From Rubripirellula sp. (lineage in GTDB: Bacteria > Planctomycetota > Planctomycetia > Pirellulales > Pirellulaceae): a DNA stretch of 64,000 nt. Location: positions 25,848 through 89,847 of the forward strand of contig JAAXIK010000486.1 of assembly GCA_012270385.1 (NCBI GenBank), given 5' to 3'. The notes under the pieces were generated by a model. It was given only the letters and a program-made list of their open reading frames with translations, did no database searches and was not told the DNA's origin. Positions 37,301-45,999 of this stretch are shown here, piece by piece; within the stretch, counting starts at the first letter, position 1, and each line of letters opens with the position of its first letter. The translations under genes were made by a program, and so were the position numbers.

Positions 37301-37652
37301 ACAGCGGAGAGTGGATGCATTTCAGGATGGAGAAGGTGACCTATTCTTGATTTCACTCAAAGCCGGAGGAACTGGCCTGAATCTCACCGGTGCAGATTAT
37401 GTGATACACCTAGATCCCTGGTGGAACCCAGCGGTTGAAGATCAAGCAACCGATCGGGCGCACCGAATTGGGCAAGAACGCCCCGTAACGGTCTATCGTC
37501 TGGTGACTGAAGGTACGATTGAGGAACAGATTCTTGCACTTCACGCTGACAAACGTGAACTGGTCGCCGGTGTACTCGATGGAACGGATCTGGCGGCAAA
37601 GATGGATACTGAAACGTTGATTCAATTGATTCGTGAGGGTGCGGCTAGTTAA
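34302..37652 (+). CDS. SNF2-family ATPase with N-terminal SWIM zinc finger
   Basis: Translocase of the SNF2/RapA superfamily 2 group that remodels DNA-protein or RNA polymerase complexes. SWIM motif CPCDQFGKSGDRCAH at residues 97-111 gives the CxC..CxH zinc ligands. A long beta-rich middle (200-640) follows. Helicase motifs: DDMGLGKTVQT near 680 (Walker A), LVLDEAQFIKNA near 772 (motif II), GLSGTPLENHLGELWSLF (III), then LIFSQFVKHL, LISLKAGGTGLNLTGADYVIHLDPWWNP and QATDRAHRIGQ (V-VI). 1116 residues with complete motifs. It stands alone, 430 bp before recA. Confidence 0.93.
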   Translation: MDLMSEESIGALGLLVAEAAERLVDSHDESLDKRAAMLIVDSPTFSSESGKLHFGFKVKGNRQSLMEVNLEVASEVDDEEEEHFHPLNVALEATPHCPCDQFGKSGDRCAHSLAVAWWLQEQLSRRSINEVFEFFGELEVDAVSAGRDLVSQVLSLVGSKSHSDSQSVGTRLQWRVGLSSSRYYCPLSITAYEQRPKKNGKGWTKGKEVRSFDLLRRDFSSRKVVGRSAVVVGYPCYSFIEDHFADFEALSLLAGHPNVAWDDVNVRPCRVFSAELILTLSEAEPHEETDPSEVGEPADNQTVFYRPELRLNGIEIDLSRCKVVFGYASPVEPIVVVADERQNRLIVCTLPNPKALKVIQHLLEADLEDVVLDSGAAARFAIGSSEVDRFIHVELPPGLAGPIEPVDAELIFELRPRPGAGLFVALRMHEDRFRELVVPGRPPEIVACLTEQGPIRLQRTLQKERDLVDTVIDRYELNRLTPDGADSWVASSDEAALELLGALYSGGEDAPRIIWPEGESLRVRGEITPGALKVQIDDRKDWFGLSGSINVDGRDIPLAELLAAVRDQRSLVQVGDRQFAKISEAFRKRLQQLGDVLIEERGAMKVADAAVPAVQELISTDVPLEATARWHESLKRLEMLADWSPDQPDQLDAVLRDYQLEGYQWLSRLSLWGVGGVLADDMGLGKTVQTLGVLLERASEGPALVVAPTSVGENWLRETERFTPSLSAYLYRDADRISLIDRAGPGDLVIVSYQLLQRDAKRFASRAWHTLVLDEAQFIKNAQTKTSQAIRQLEADWRIGLSGTPLENHLGELWSLFRTLSPGLLGSWDRFRQRFADPIERLKDDEKRKSLAQLVRPFILRRTKDKVLKELPPRTEITLHAELSKAERSRYEDARLAALTELGGSGSEDQGAGQQRIRTLAWLTKLRQLACHPRLVDQDWKKGSAKLELLMSLVEELREGKHRALIFSQFVKHLSLIRESLDEREIEYQYLDGATPAKERQRRVDAFQDGEGDLFLISLKAGGTGLNLTGADYVIHLDPWWNPAVEDQATDRAHRIGQERPVTVYRLVTEGTIEEQILALHADKRELVAGVLDGTDLAAKMDTETLIQLIREGAAS

Positions 37653-38084
37653 GGAAATTAGACCGTCAGATTCGTTGAGAAAGGTCCGCTACTCCCTGTA
37701 TTCTTGCATCCTATTTGCTTGAATTATCGTTTTGATGGGAATCGCTCCGTAGTACTCAATGGGTTGCGATTTCTATTTCTCTGCCTCACACAGCCAATGA
37801 ATTTTATCTTTTTCTAAATTGGCGGAATCGATTGACCAGAGGTGTCATCTGCTAGGGCGAGACTAAGAAAGTGTTGCGAGGGAAACGACAAAAGACCCGG
37901 CTCTCGCGATGAATCCCGTGAATCTAGCAGTGGTAGGAGAACACCAAATCTCAGGTTGTCTCCAAGTATCCAAGGCGGTACTATAAGGATGTTCACTACT
38001 TGGGATTTGCGTTTGTCCGTAAGGAATGTGGATTTACCCGTTTAAATAGTGGTCTTCGTACAATTTTCGATATAGGTCTGTGTC
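37653..38084 (+). other. Intergenic region before recA with possible structured leader
   Basis: 432 bp with no supported gene. CTGCTAG (37849-37855) pairs with CTAGCAG (37924-37930), and inside GTTGCGAG (37873-37880) can pair with CTCGCGAT (37903-37910), an 8-bp arm with two G-U pairs. No U-run follows. I see no clear LexA-type box. A leader RNA or sRNA is possible. Confidence 0.35.
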
Positions 38085-39191
38085 ATGGCAAAAAAGACAA
38101 AAACAACACCGAAAAGCAAAATCGATCCAGGAATGAAGGCGATTTTGGCACGTGAACCGGGCTTGAAGACCACCTTAGAGCAGATTGACAAAACCTTCGG
38201 GGATGGCGCGATCATGCCTTTGGGGGCATCTCAAAAACTGACGATTGACGGCATTCCCACTGGGAGTCTCAGTCTTGATATGGCCTTGGGGGGACAAGGT
38301 ATTCCCAGAGGTAGGATGATTGAGGTCTATGGTCCTGAATCCAGTGGAAAGACAACTCTTGCACTTCATATTGGCTCCGAAGCTCAGAAAATGGGTGGTA
38401 TCGCGGCAATTATTGACGCTGAACATGCCTTTGATCCAAGTTGGGCGAAAAAATTGGGCGTGGAATTAGACACATTATTGGTCAGCCAACCGAGCAGCGG
38501 TGAAGAGGCAATGCAGATCTGTGAGATGCTTGTTAAGAGTAATGCAGTGGATGTCATCATTGTCGACTCTGTAGCGGCTCTCGTGCCCAAGAAAGAGCTT
38601 GAGGGTGAGATTGGTGATAGCCACGTTGGCTTGCAGGCTCGCTTGATGAGTCAGTCGTTACGAAAGCTCACAGGGGCGATCGCCAAGAGTAAATGCGCGG
38701 TGATCTTTATTAACCAAATTCGCGAAAAAGTGGGTGTGATGTTTGGTAGTCCGGAAACTACACCTGGGGGCCGTGCACTAAAGTTCTACTGCTCTTGTCG
38801 AATTGATGTCCGGCGTATTGGTGCCTTGAAGGATGGGGAAGAGCAAGTTGGGCAACGTGTCAAAACCAAGATTGTAAAGAACAAGGTTGCTCCGCCATTT
38901 CGTGTGGCAGAATTCGACATGATGCATTCCAACGGCATCAGTTACGAGGGTGACCTTCTCGATTTGGGTACAAATTTCAAAGTGGTTTCCCGCAGCGGGT
39001 CTTGGTTCAAGTACGGAGAAACTTATCTAGGTCAGGGTAAAGAGAAAGCTCGTAATTTCTTGATTGAAAATCCTGAGATCGCTGAGGAAATAAAAGATGC
39101 TGTGATGATCGCAGGTGGATTTCTTGGCGCTACACCTGAATCAGCTGATTCGACAGCGGGAAGTGAGAAAGCGGAAATTCCCAATAGTTAA
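38085..39191 (+). CDS. recA: Recombinase A
   Basis: Strand-exchange ATPase of homologous recombination and SOS control. Walker A is [14 protein letters not shown], Walker [12 protein letters not shown], and the L2 region [27 protein letters not shown] is intact. The N-terminus [15 protein letters not shown] has a short basic extension. 368 residues is normal, with a variable Ser/Ala tail. ATG 38085. A hairpin separates it from the convergent glnS. No recX or lexA adjoins. Confidence 0.97.
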   Translation: MAKKTKTTPKSKIDPGMKAILAREPGLKTTLEQIDKTFGDGAIMPLGASQKLTIDGIPTGSLSLDMALGGQGIPRGRMIEVYGPESSGKTTLALHIGSEAQKMGGIAAIIDAEHAFDPSWAKKLGVELDTLLVSQPSSGEEAMQICEMLVKSNAVDVIIVDSVAALVPKKELEGEIGDSHVGLQARLMSQSLRKLTGAIAKSKCAVIFINQIREKVGVMFGSPETTPGGRALKFYCSCRIDVRRIGALKDGEEQVGQRVKTKIVKNKVAPPFRVAEFDMMHSNGISYEGDLLDLGTNFKVVSRSGSWFKYGETYLGQGKEKARNFLIENPEIAEEIKDAVMIAGGFLGATPESADSTAGSEKAEIPNS

Positions 39192-39211
39192 ACAATGGAT
39201 TGTGTTCTGAT

Positions 39212-39242
39212 CGTCACCATCTTAACTCGTAAGATGGTGACG
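39212..39242. terminator. Hairpin between convergent recA and glnS
   Basis: CGTCACCATCTTA pairs perfectly with TAAGATGGTGACG (13 bp) around ACTCG. No U-run follows on either strand, so it may be a bidirectional terminator helped by other factors or a transcript-end stabiliser. Confidence 0.6.
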
Positions 39243-39259
39243 GGAGATTGCGATGAAGA

Positions 39260-40948
39260 CTAATTAGTTTTTCCTTTTGCTTCCATTTTGCCCCATGTGT
39301 CTCGCAGAGACACGATTCGGTTCATGACTAATTTTTCCGATGTCGTGTCGGGGTCGACTACAAAATAGCCGACCCGTTCATATTGCAACTGCTCACCAAT
39401 GGAATGTTCTTTTATCGCAGGCTCTGCGAAAGCTTTTACTGTTTTTAAAGAATTTGGATTTAGATAATCCAAATAGGTTTTTCCGTCTTCAGTTGAACCA
39501 GGGTCCTCTGATGTAAATAAACGGTCGTAAAGCCGGACTTCAATTTCTTCTGCGTGCTGAGCACTTACCCAATGAATGGTGCCTTTGACCTTACGACCGG
39601 ACGTATCAGAACCGCTGCGTGAGTTGGGGTCGTAAGTGCATAATATTTCCGTAATCTCCCCGGATTCATCCTTCACTACGTCGTGGCAATCCACAATGTA
39701 GCCGGCGCGTAATCTCACCGACCCGCCTTTTTTCAAGCGGAAAAATTTCCTTGGAGCTTCCTCTTTGAAATCATCTCGATCGATTAGCAGGTTACCACTG
39801 AACGGTACTTCACGACGACCAGCCTCTTTGTCCTCCGGATTATTAATCGCATCGTTGATTTCTACGTGACCTTCGGGCCAATTGGTGATCGTGAGTTTTA
39901 CCGGATTCAACACCACCATCCGTCGGGACGCAATTTTGTTGAGATGATCTCGGACTGAATTTTCGAGTCGGATAATATCAATGGTGCTGTTGAACTTTGC
40001 CACCCCAACATCAAGGCAGAAATTTCTGATGGATTCGGGGGTGTAACCTCGACGCCTGTAGCCGCGAAGTGTGGGCATTCTTGGGTCATCCCATCCATCG
40101 ACATATCCTTCCTTGACCATTTTCAGCATGAATCGCTTGCCAACCAAAAGGCTGCTCAACTTCAGCTTGGCAAATTCAATTTGACGAGGATGGTGAATAT
40201 TCAGTTTCTGACAGAACCAATCATAGAGTGGTCGATGGTTCTCAAATTCGAGGGTGCAGATAGAGAAACTGATATTTTCAATTGAGTCGCTCTGGCCATG
40301 CGTCCAATCATAGGTGGGATAAATGCACCAAGTATCACCTGTTCTATGGTGATGAGCTCGCAGGATTCGATACATCACGGGGTCGCGCAAATTTATATTT
40401 GGCGAAGCCATATCAATTTTTGCACGCAAGGATTTCGAACCGTCCGAAAATTCACCGGCTCGCATTCGACGAAATAGGTCGAGATTTTCTTCAGGAGTTC
40501 GATCTCGAAATGGGCTGTTGCGCCCGGCTTGGGTGAGAGTTCCTCTATATTCACGCATCTCTTCAGCAGATAGATCGCAGACGTAAGCATCACCACTCTC
40601 GATCAGTTTCTCTGCCCAGCTATACAGTTGGTCAAAGTAGTCACTTGCATAATGAAGGGAGTCCCATTCGAACCCGAGCCATTGGATGTCCTCCATGATG
40701 GCTTCAACATATTCTGTATCTTCTTTGACAGGGTTGGTGTCGTCGAATCGCAGATTGCACGATCCGCCATTCGCTTTCGCAAGACCAAAATTGAGGCAAA
40801 TGCTTTTCGCGTGACCAATGTGAAGGTAGCCATTCGGCTCAGGTGGGAATCGTGTGTTTACATTCTGAAAACGACCGGATTCGAGATCAGATTCGATGGC
40901 TTGTTCAATGAAATTCTTGGATTCACGTTTGAGAGTGTCGTCGTTCAT
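39260..40948 (-). CDS. glnS: Glutaminyl-tRNA synthetase
   Basis: Charges tRNA-Gln directly. PNGYLHIGHAKSICLN carries the HIGH motif, YPTYDWTHG and GWDDPRMPTLRGYRRRG are GlnRS landmarks, and a tRNA anticodon-binding beta-barrel pair follows (RVGYFVVDPD at the end). 562 residues is normal. The loop expected as VMSKRKL in other GlnRS reads LLVGKRFML here (about 40131-40150), an unusual KMSKS form that keeps the Lys-Arg. Having GlnS suggests that the indirect GatCAB route is not the only source of Gln-tRNA, although both can coexist. Confidence 0.95.
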   Translation of the reverse strand: MNDDTLKRESKNFIEQAIESDLESGRFQNVNTRFPPEPNGYLHIGHAKSICLNFGLAKANGGSCNLRFDDTNPVKEDTEYVEAIMEDIQWLGFEWDSLHYASDYFDQLYSWAEKLIESGDAYVCDLSAEEMREYRGTLTQAGRNSPFRDRTPEENLDLFRRMRAGEFSDGSKSLRAKIDMASPNINLRDPVMYRILRAHHHRTGDTWCIYPTYDWTHGQSDSIENISFSICTLEFENHRPLYDWFCQKLNIHHPRQIEFAKLKLSSLLVGKRFMLKMVKEGYVDGWDDPRMPTLRGYRRRGYTPESIRNFCLDVGVAKFNSTIDIIRLENSVRDHLNKIASRRMVVLNPVKLTITNWPEGHVEINDAINNPEDKEAGRREVPFSGNLLIDRDDFKEEAPRKFFRLKKGGSVRLRAGYIVDCHDVVKDESGEITEILCTYDPNSRSGSDTSGRKVKGTIHWVSAQHAEEIEVRLYDRLFTSEDPGSTEDGKTYLDYLNPNSLKTVKAFAEPAIKEHSIGEQLQYERVGYFVVDPDTTSEKLVMNRIVSLRDTWGKMEAKGKTN

Positions 40949-41230
40949 TGCTTGCCATTCCTTGTTGCAAATATACGGTAGAAAAATTTAGTTTCGGAAG
41001 TGGCTCATTGAGTACTTGAGGATCAAACCAAAACTTCTAGAGATCGATATATGGATTTCTGCGTTTGGTAGCACAAACTGCAATGTGGACCCTATAGCAG
41101 TACAGTCAAGAACGCAGCATTCCCTGCGATACTGAATTTAAGTCTGTCTGTGGGGGCTATTGGCTTGGAGTTCGTCAGTCTATTCGTTTTCCATTTCATC
41201 TTTTTGTTCTTCCGTTGATCCTATTTTTAG

Positions 41231-42643
41231 TTACCGAACGAAGTTAATCAGATGCCAAACATCTTCTTCTTCAAATTGTCCCTCCACAAATGTAGCTGCT
41301 GGCATTGGAGAGCCTTCGATGCCCTGAGTAATTCGCCTGTAGAGTTGAGCAGCGGACTCTCCACCTCGGAAAATCCCTTCGGTGAAATTACGTGGTTTTG
41401 CATTTTGAGGCTTTAAAGCACCCCGAGCGAGCAAAGGCACTAAGGCGTCAAGATTGTTTGGCTGAAGTCCAACCCTTGAGGTCCAATCTTTGGTCCAATC
41501 ATCGAAGTCAGTGGTCTGGCCGTTGCCCAACCCTTTTTCACCATGACATTTACTACATAGCGCAAATTTACCCAGAAAAACTTCGCGACCTCGTTTTACG
41601 GATAGATGGAGTGCTTCTGCTTTAGCAGCGTCATTTTCGAGGAGTTGCTCCATTTCGGCGAATGAGTTGGGAACGGGGATGCTGTCTGGTGGAGATGGCA
41701 CATCCACAACCTCCTCTTCAGCAGCAAGCCATGCGTCCGCAATATCGATTGCGTAGTCTTCAGCGTATTCCCACTCCTCTTCAAACCTTTCTAATTCTTC
41801 GAGTTTGGTTTCTTCCGCTTCACTCAGTTCATCTTTTTCACTCAGTATTTCAATTTCCTCCTCGAGTGAACCGCGATCTTCTCTGGCAGTCCATTTAATC
41901 TTTTGACCGACGTCAGAGTTAATCAATCGATCTCCACCATCAAGAATGCCTTCAAGAATGCCAATGTCAATCTGCATGCGTTCATGTTCGCCTCGCATGG
42001 AGAGATAGATTACATAATCAACCAGTGCATCAATGTCTTCTTTTGTAATTTCCTCAGGTAGCCAGCTTTGAGCTTCTTCACCTCTCTTTAATTTTTCTAA
42101 CTCCAATAGTTGTTCCACGCTGTTCATATTGGATCCGGATATTCCGTAAGTGATCAGCTGCCGTAAATCGTCTTTGGTTGGCTTTGAACCTCGCTCTGTT
42201 GATTTGAATTTGAATACACCCATGCGGTAGTCCCGGGGATAGGGCACTTGAGCTGCACCAAGCGGGCCTCGCCCGTCACCTGATATGCCGTGGCAACTAG
42301 CACAGAGCAAGCGATAAAGTCCCCTTCCCTCTTCGCTCTCTGGACCAGAGGCTCGATGGAGATTGTCTAGGGAAACCACGGTTGCAAGATCTTCATCATC
42401 TAGAATGACCTGCGGTAGATTCGGTTCGTCCGGGGATCCAAACATCTGATCCACAACCCAAAAAGCGTCCTGAGAAGCTTGTTGCATTGGGAGGTCGTTT
42501 TGAATCTGATACTTTGTTGAGTGAACTAGATTGGGCTCAAATCGAGTCGTGAGAACTTCTTTCTCAGAACAGCCAATTGCTAACACCATGATCATGGTTG
42601 CGAAGAGATGGCACGATTTGCAGCAAACTAGTGAATTTCGCAT
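41231..42643 (-). CDS. Dihaem c-type cytochrome lipoprotein
   Basis: Likely periplasmic electron carrier on the outer face of the inner membrane. ATG 42643 gives a lipoprotein signal with lipobox LAIGC near residue 24; the longer frame to 42730 lacks one. Two haem motifs: LLCASCHGISGDGRG in the first third and ALCSKCHGEKGLGNG in the last third, each followed by later Met-type regions (GSPMPAATF). Between them is a charged segment rich in Glu (residues 270-330). CCKSC-H also occurs inside the signal peptide, probably without haem. No oxidase genes adjoin. In 40949-41230 I see no gene. Confidence 0.85.
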   Translation of the reverse strand: MRNSLVCCKSCHLFATMIMVLAIGCSEKEVLTTRFEPNLVHSTKYQIQNDLPMQQASQDAFWVVDQMFGSPDEPNLPQVILDDEDLATVVSLDNLHRASGPESEEGRGLYRLLCASCHGISGDGRGPLGAAQVPYPRDYRMGVFKFKSTERGSKPTKDDLRQLITYGISGSNMNSVEQLLELEKLKRGEEAQSWLPEEITKEDIDALVDYVIYLSMRGEHERMQIDIGILEGILDGGDRLINSDVGQKIKWTAREDRGSLEEEIEILSEKDELSEAEETKLEELERFEEEWEYAEDYAIDIADAWLAAEEEVVDVPSPPDSIPVPNSFAEMEQLLENDAAKAEALHLSVKRGREVFLGKFALCSKCHGEKGLGNGQTTDFDDWTKDWTSRVGLQPNNLDALVPLLARGALKPQNAKPRNFTEGIFRGGESAAQLYRRITQGIEGSPMPAATFVEGQFEEEDVWHLINFVR

Positions 42644-42947
42644 GATTTTCAAATTGGCTGGAAATAGTAAAGTCATTGAGGCAGGCGATGGTAGGATTTT
42701 CGATACCCGGCGCTCTTCAAAACGACGCACAAGGCGGTTTCAGAATAACAACGTAAAACCCTAGCCACGGGTGAGACCGCATCCTGATGCGTGCAATCAA
42801 CTCACCCTATTGTAGATACACCGCGTCAGTTCGAAATGCCTATACCGCGATTAGGGTAGTTAAAGTGGGCCTGCGGGAGATTTTCTTAGAGCGTTTTAGG
42901 TCGCCGGGACATGAGCAGAAGGATTCTTGCTCTCGACACAAATCGAA
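42644..42947. other. Intergenic region, promoter area of the cytochrome gene
   Basis: 304 bp between gltX and the cytochrome gene, both on the minus strand. On the minus strand a TACAAT at about 42811-42816 could be a -10 box; the -35 match is weak. No RNA gene, repeat or terminator was seen. Confidence 0.3.
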
Positions 42948-44495
42948 CTAATTGGCGATCGTGCCAGCCAGCTTCAGACGTTCTATGCTACGTGTTTTAC
43001 CGAGGATTTCTAGTGTTTCGAACATCCCAAAGCCGTTGGTGCGGCCGGTGGTCGCAACACGAAGAGCATGGATAATCGCCCGTAATTTGATGCTTTCGGA
43101 ATTGCAAAAATCCTGTATCACCTCTTGAATTTCCTCGCGATGAAATGGGTCGATGCTCTCCAATCGTTCGGCAATCGCAAGCAGTCGACCTGGTGCGGCC
43201 TCATCCTTTCGAATTCTTTTTTCGACCGCCGCTGAATCTACTTCATAAGCATCAATGAAAAAGTAGTCGAAATCGAGAATATCGCCTGCAATGGTCAGGC
43301 GATCATAAGCTTCCTGAATTACCTGAGTAAGAGTTTCGTTCGCCTTTGGGTCATTCAGCAATCCAGCTCTTTGAGCAAAGGGTTTAACTTTTTCGATTCG
43401 TTCTTCGGTAGACAGTTTCGAAAATGATCGGCTTTGAAAGGCTAATAGTTTGCGTGGATCGAACGAAGCCGGAGCCTTGTTGACGCGATCTAAGGTGAAA
43501 AGTTCAATCATCTCCTCGATCGAAAACTCTTCTCGCTCACCATCGAGTGACCAACCAAGAAGCAGCAAGTAATTAAGGATCGCATCAGGTTGGAATCCAA
43601 TTTCTCGGTAGAAGTCAATAATCACTGGATTGAAGGTGTCAGCTTCAGTCTCGATTTGACAGCTTTCTGCGATGGTTTGTCCCTGTGAGAGAAGATCTGC
43701 AAAATCTTTATTCTTCTCATATTTGGCAAGTTTTCTTTTGCTCAATTTTGCAGAACCACCTGGTTCGGCGACGTAGGGAAGGTGAGCATAAATGGGACGA
43801 GTGTAACCGAGAGACTCAATGATAAAGATTTGTCTTGGTGTGTTAGAGAGATGCTCTTCTGCTCGAACAACATGCGTCACATCAAACTCCGCATCATCAA
43901 CCACACTGGCAAGATGATAGAGACAGCTTCCGTCTGGTCGTTGAATAACGGTATCTTGTTCTTTCGACCATTCAAATCGCACTTCACCACGGACAAGATC
44001 TTGGATGACGCATTCACCTTCACGAGGCATTTTTAGACGAACGGTCCGAGGTCTTCCTTCTGCTTCGTAAGCCGCAGCTTCTTCATCAGTGTTAGCTGCC
44101 CATCGGCGGTCATAAAAAAATCTCTCCCCCTTTTGCTCTGCTGCCTCCCTTTCTTTTTGTAATTCTTCTGGTGTCGCATAATCTCGATACGCATGACCTG
44201 AGTCAAGGAGATTCTGAACCGCCTCACGGTAGCGATCCGATCTTTGTGACTGATAATAGGGTGCATGTGGACCATCCACATCAGGACCTTCGTCCCAATC
44301 GAGTCCCAGCCATCGAAAGCCATCCAGGATAGGCCGTAACGCTTCAGCAACATTTCGTCCGGCATCCGTATCATCGATCCTCAAGATAAATTGGCCACCA
44401 GTTTGTTTTGCGAGTAACCAATTGAAGAGTGCTGTCCGAACACCACCAATATGTAGGTAGCCAGTGGGACTGGGAGCAAAGCGTGTGCGAATCAT
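42948..44495 (-). CDS. gltX: Glutamyl-tRNA synthetase
   Basis: Charges tRNA-Glu. Start ATG 44495 gives [28 protein letters not shown] with the HIGH-type motif; the frame is open to 44564 but the added hydrophobic residues do not belong to the family. KMSKS is seen as [12 protein letters not shown], and the anticodon-binding C-terminal helices are present ([21 protein letters not shown]). About 515 residues. Minus strand, after the ruvB gene but 171 bp away. Confidence 0.96.
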   Translation of the reverse strand: MIRTRFAPSPTGYLHIGGVRTALFNWLLAKQTGGQFILRIDDTDAGRNVAEALRPILDGFRWLGLDWDEGPDVDGPHAPYYQSQRSDRYREAVQNLLDSGHAYRDYATPEELQKEREAAEQKGERFFYDRRWAANTDEEAAAYEAEGRPRTVRLKMPREGECVIQDLVRGEVRFEWSKEQDTVIQRPDGSCLYHLASVVDDAEFDVTHVVRAEEHLSNTPRQIFIIESLGYTRPIYAHLPYVAEPGGSAKLSKRKLAKYEKNKDFADLLSQGQTIAESCQIETEADTFNPVIIDFYREIGFQPDAILNYLLLLGWSLDGEREEFSIEEMIELFTLDRVNKAPASFDPRKLLAFQSRSFSKLSTEERIEKVKPFAQRAGLLNDPKANETLTQVIQEAYDRLTIAGDILDFDYFFIDAYEVDSAAVEKRIRKDEAAPGRLLAIAERLESIDPFHREEIQEVIQDFCNSESIKLRAIIHALRVATTGRTNGFGMFETLEILGKTRSIERLKLAGTIAN

Positions 44496-44666
44496 CGCAG
44501 CCAAACCTATCGAGAAGGGGGGGTAAAAGAACGTCAGTGCGATGAGGATACACGATAGAAACAAAAATGTTACCGCACTTAAGGTGAATCTATTTCAAGA
44601 TGTACCCTGAGTGTGCGGAGATCACAGGACGACGAATACGGTTCGCTTTTTGATGGTCTGAAGAAC

Positions 44667-45689
44667 CTAGGGTTTGGGGACGTTTTTACCCAGGTGCTTG
44701 TATGCTCTTTCGGTCGCGATACGTCCTCTCCGTGTTCGGACCATTAATTCGCTGCGAAGCAGAAAAGGCTCTACTTCATCTTCTAGCGTGTCACTGCTCA
44801 CGTTCATCGTATGCGCTATGGCTTCCAGTCCAGTTGGTCCGCCGGCAAAGATTCGGATGAGTGTGTCAAGATAATTGCGATCTTGTTTATCTAGCCCTAG
44901 CGAATCGATGCCAATCATATCCAAAGCTGCTGCGGTAATCTGTTCATCCACGATGCCATTTGTCTTGCTTTGTGCGTAATCTCGAACCCAAAGCAGACGA
45001 TTATTGGCGAGTCGCGGTGTGCTGCGACTCCGGTTTGCGATGACCATCGCTGAATCTTTGTCCACTTCGATTTTAAGCTTGACCGAATTCCGGAGGATAA
45101 TTTCTCTGAGTTCGCTTTGGGTGTACCAGCCCAAATGTTCACGGATTTGGAATCGATCTCGAAGTGGAGCACTGAGCATTCCTGCTCGCGTGGTAGCACC
45201 AATCAGAGTGAAGGGTTGTATTTCATAGTTAAGTGTTCGAGCATTGACTCCCTCACCCAGAACGATGTCGATCCTAAAATCTTCCATCGCTGTGTATAGG
45301 TATTCTTCCACAGATTTGGGGACACGATGAATTTCGTCGATGAACAGAACGCTACCTTCAGACAGGTTTGTCAAGTACGGCAGAAGATCTTTGGGAGCCT
45401 TGAGTCCCGCACCATTTGCCATTTGAACCGTCGTTCCCATTTCCGCAGGAATCACAGTAGCAAATGTGGTTTTGCCAAGCCCCGGGGGTCCATCAAATAA
45501 AAGGTGTCCCAGGGGTTCACCCCTCTGCTGTGCCGCTTCGATTGCAATTCGTAGACGTTCAATCACATCCTGCTGGCCGACCATTTCATCCATGAGTTTA
45601 GGACGGAGTGAATGGTCTTGTTCGGTTGGGATGCTTTCTGTTTGGGCGGTCTCAGGATTCGATTGCTGATAGACTGCTTCTCTGGCCAT
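44667..45689 (-). CDS. ruvB: Holliday junction DNA helicase RuvB
   Basis: Hexameric motor of branch migration with RuvA. Start ATG 45689. Seen: Walker A FDGPPGLGKTT, Walker B VLFIDEIHRVP, sensor GATTRAGMLSAPLRDRF with the arginine region, and the winged-helix end PFLLRSELMVRTRRGRIATERAYKHL. 340 residues, with a 25-residue polar N-terminal extension. ruvA and ruvC are not in the window. Confidence 0.97.
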   Translation of the reverse strand: MAREAVYQQSNPETAQTESIPTEQDHSLRPKLMDEMVGQQDVIERLRIAIEAAQQRGEPLGHLLFDGPPGLGKTTFATVIPAEMGTTVQMANGAGLKAPKDLLPYLTNLSEGSVLFIDEIHRVPKSVEEYLYTAMEDFRIDIVLGEGVNARTLNYEIQPFTLIGATTRAGMLSAPLRDRFQIREHLGWYTQSELREIILRNSVKLKIEVDKDSAMVIANRSRSTPRLANNRLLWVRDYAQSKTNGIVDEQITAAALDMIGIDSLGLDKQDRNYLDTLIRIFAGGPTGLEAIAHTMNVSSDTLEDEVEPFLLRSELMVRTRRGRIATERAYKHLGKNVPKP

Positions 45690-45999
45690 GGTGACACTTA
45701 GTTTCCGTGCAAATCCGCCTTTCGTTTCGGCGGGCTACTGATTGATTCAACGGACCGCTCAATCAGCAATCCGCAGATATTCATTCTGGCTACCCTTGTC
45801 TCTTCATACCACCGAGATGTCAGAATCTCCGCCAATTCTACCCAAGCATCCATTTGAGGTGATTATCGGTGGTGGAACTCTTGCAACTGCCGAGTTACAT
45901 GGGAAAATCAGTGACTCGTTTTGAAAGCTTAGCTCCGACTGACATCGTACTCGTTTCGTCGGATTCCTGCGAACCGCAATCGTTGTTTTTATTTTTTCT
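45690..45999. other. Intergenic region between divergent ruvB and bioA-like gene
   Basis: 310 bp. A short plus-strand open frame (45742-45924) ends with EVIIGGGTLATAELHG but shows no family I know, and its codon use is unremarkable. No RNA gene or clear promoter seen. The bioA ATG at 46000 has no recognisable Shine-Dalgarno. Confidence 0.4.

Noticed and set aside
37849..37930. Guanidine-type (ykkC) riboswitch because of CTAGGG and ACAAAAG-CCCGG
   Set aside because: The central GGTCCGAGAG block is missing and the downstream gene is recA, not a transporter.
41230..41240. CRISPR or IS elements in the window
   Set aside because: No regularly spaced repeats, no terminal inverted repeats and no transposase were seen anywhere in the 64 kb.
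42610..42622. A third haem motif (CKSCH) in the cytochrome lipoprotein
   Set aside because: It lies inside the signal peptide, which is removed before haem attachment.
45742..45924. Short plus-strand ORF before the bioA-like gene
   Set aside because: No known family, no Shine-Dalgarno, and it overlaps another short frame; not supported as a gene.
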